Part shown: piece by piece, positions 62,640 through 64,000 of the stretch
Position numbering within the stretch: the first letter of the stretch is position 1
Layout of the letters: each line of letters starts with the position of its first letter
NCBI RefSeq assembly: GCF_000300195.1
Contig: NZ_AMQH01000002.1
Location: 1 to 64,000, forward strand
Length of the DNA: 64,000 bases
Origin: Clostridium tunisiense TJ
GTDB lineage: Bacteria > Bacillota > Clostridia > Clostridiales > Clostridiaceae
Reading direction: 5' to 3'
Notes under the pieces: generated by a model
Databases searched by the model: none
Seen by the model: the letters and a program-made list of their open reading frames with translations, nothing else
Told to the model about the DNA's origin: nothing
Translations under genes and position numbers: made by a program

Positions 62640-64000
62640 TAAACCACCCTAATTTTCACAACGGACGTTTTATTGGACACTACATGAGTACCACAGGACA
62701 CACAAGGATCAAAACTTCTTACTATCCTTCCTACTTCTATAGGATCATTAGGGTTATCTATAAAGGTTCCAATCAGTGCTTCCTCTAAGGTTCCCTTTAC
62801 TCCCATAGAATCTGTAGGTGATAAGTTCCATCCACTAGGCGTTATAATAGTATACCTGTCAATAACCTTATCTTTTATTCCAACAAAATGTGCTAATGCT
62901 CCTCTTGTAGTATCGTGAAGATCAAATCCTAAGGCTTCTATTGGCATGGAAAACTTTTTGAAGCTTAGAGGTTCAATTCTTACCCTTTGAAGAAGCATCT
63001 TTATCCCTTCAGCTACCTCCTTTGCTTCCAGAGCTCTAGCCATGAGCCTATTCATTGTAGAACTCCCCTCTCTATACAATCCTGAAATATACATTCTTGC
63101 CAAAGGTCCTACTTCCATTGGCATGCCATCATATCTTGGAGCCTTAATCCAACTATATCCTGTAGCTTTTTGTGGATTAGCCTGCCAATTATCACTGCCC
63201 ACACCAAATTGCTCTTCTTCTGAGGAATACCAGCTATTATAAATATTTTGTGTTATTTTTTCTGGTTCAATATCTAACTCTTTCCCGTTATTCAAAATAA
63301 TCTTTCTTGGCACATACTTTATATCCGCGTAACTATCAAAAAGTCCGTAAGACATAAAATTTCCGCTACTTTCTCCGATTTCATAGTAATCCCCATAATA
63401 TTTACCTATGGTGTTAACATCTGTTATCATCCTATTTTCGATAAAGTCTATTAATTCTGTAACTATCCCTTGGGCCTCTAACACTTTTTCAGCATTTATT
63501 ATGCAAGTGACTCCACCAACAAAAACCCCATGAGTATGAGGTGCCTTACCTCCAAGTAGCGCTAATAGCTGATGCGCTTTTTTACTTACTTCTATAGATA
63601 AAAAATAATCTTCTCGAAGTCTTTCACTATCTTTTTCAGGGATTCTATAATCCTTACTTATTACTTCAAATACCGGATCTACCCCAATATTCCCCACATA
63701 ATCTGGAAGTACAAATTGATAAAAGTGCCTTAAGTGATTTTGAATAAATTCACTGCTATGCATTATATCTCTTAAAATTCTTTCATTTAATGATGGCGTA
63801 ATATTTAAGGCGTTTTCTAAAGCTCTAGCAGATACAAGCCCATGAGCTGTAGAACATATACCGCATATTCTCTCTGTAAAATATATGGCATCACTGGGCA
63901 CTCTGCCCTTTAGCATTTTTTCAAAGCCTCGAAACATCATTCCTTGACTTTTAGCCTCTACCACTACATTGTTTTCAATTTCAACTTCTATTTGCAAATA
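62639..64000 (-). CDS. [NiFe] hydrogenase large subunit (5' end outside the window)
   Basis: At least 453 residues are in frame to the window edge, so the start lies beyond 64000. The N-terminal nickel ligands are in ERICGICSTAHG (Cys45 and Cys48 counted from the TTG at 63997). The C-terminal ligands are in DPCVSCGTH, followed by a 14-residue tail (VVSNKTSVVKIRVV) that the adjacent protease would remove. The IEVEIENNVVVEAKS start region is typical of group 1-like uptake hydrogenases. The small subunit should lie just beyond the edge. Physiological direction is not decided by this sequence. Confidence 0.95.
   Translation of the reverse strand, partial: YLQIEVEIENNVVVEAKSQGMMFRGFEKMLKGRVPSDAIYFTERICGICSTAHGLVSARALENALNITPSLNERILRDIMHSSEFIQNHLRHFYQFVLPDYVGNIGVDPVFEVISKDYRIPEKDSERLREDYFLSIEVSKKAHQLLALLGGKAPHTHGVFVGGVTCIINAEKVLEAQGIVTELIDFIENRMITDVNTIGKYYGDYYEIGESSGNFMSYGLFDSYADIKYVPRKIILNNGKELDIEPEKITQNIYNSWYSSEEEQFGVGSDNWQANPQKATGYSWIKAPRYDGMPMEVGPLARMYISGLYREGSSTMNRLMARALEAKEVAEGIKMLLQRVRIEPLSFKKFSMPIEALGFDLHDTTRGALAHFVGIKDKVIDRYTIITPSGWNLSPTDSMGVKGTLEEALIGTFIDNPNDPIEVGRIVRSFDPCVSCGTHVVSNKTSVVKIRVV

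Overview
The window is about 70% A+T and looks like a chromosomal segment of an anaerobic, spore-former-type Firmicute, most likely Clostridium in the strict sense. Supporting signs are two clostridial 2[4Fe-4S] ferredoxins, a clostridial-type thiolase, a glycyl-radical enzyme with its activase, T-box leaders before asnS and cysK, a cobalamin riboswitch, strong GGAGG ribosome sites and many short U-tailed terminators. The species cannot be named from sequence alone.

The outstanding region is 1-7205, a compact cluster for a ribosomally made, radical-SAM-modified peptide (RiPP). It is read on the minus strand in this order: a 50-residue secreted peptide that looks like a quorum-sensing pheromone precursor; a radical SAM enzyme resembling the YydG/EpeE peptide epimerases; a B12-binding radical SAM enzyme; an M16 zinc peptidase; and four 46-residue precursor peptides on an exact 265-bp tandem repeat, each ending in a core like NGLGCFTFCG. 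A divergently transcribed HTH-TPR protein of RRNPP type sits next to the pheromone gene. The parts suggest a cell-density-controlled, epimerised and possibly methylated peptide. No transporter or immunity gene is visible, but the window ends 47 bp past the last precursor.

Region 7.8-31 kb is mostly housekeeping and redox genes: a NapH-like membrane polyferredoxin, a short-chain reductase, paired ferredoxins, a YitT protein, T-box-controlled asnS, queT, a beta-carbonic anhydrase homologue, a nitroreductase, yjjI/yjjW, a B12-riboswitch-controlled btuF-btuC-btuD set, birA, an HD-domain protein and two paralogous VanW proteins. Region 31.6-37 kb holds thiolase with a clear sigma-54 promoter and two copies of a 17-bp palindrome, next to a sigma-54 activator that is its probable regulator. 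A Gx transporter/NusG-II pair and an ApbE flavin transferase follow. Region 37-57 kb holds a large protein of unknown function, a 1398-residue cell-surface subtilase, T-box-controlled cysK-cysE, an orphan sensor kinase, proC with a cupin regulator, a ZIP transporter, a lipid kinase, a DEAD-box helicase, and a BCCT transporter with a divergent TetR regulator. Region 57-64 kb is a [NiFe]-hydrogenase operon: large subunit (cut by the window end), maturation protease, a HypA-like protein without its zinc finger, then hypF, hypC, hypD and hypE.

Five copies of a 110-200 bp interspersed repeat with terminal inverted repeats (MITE-like) occur at 9.6, 15.4, 16.7, 21.9 and 58.1 kb. Each copy lies within about 40 bp upstream of a start codon, or covers it, so the family may shape 5' leaders or target them.
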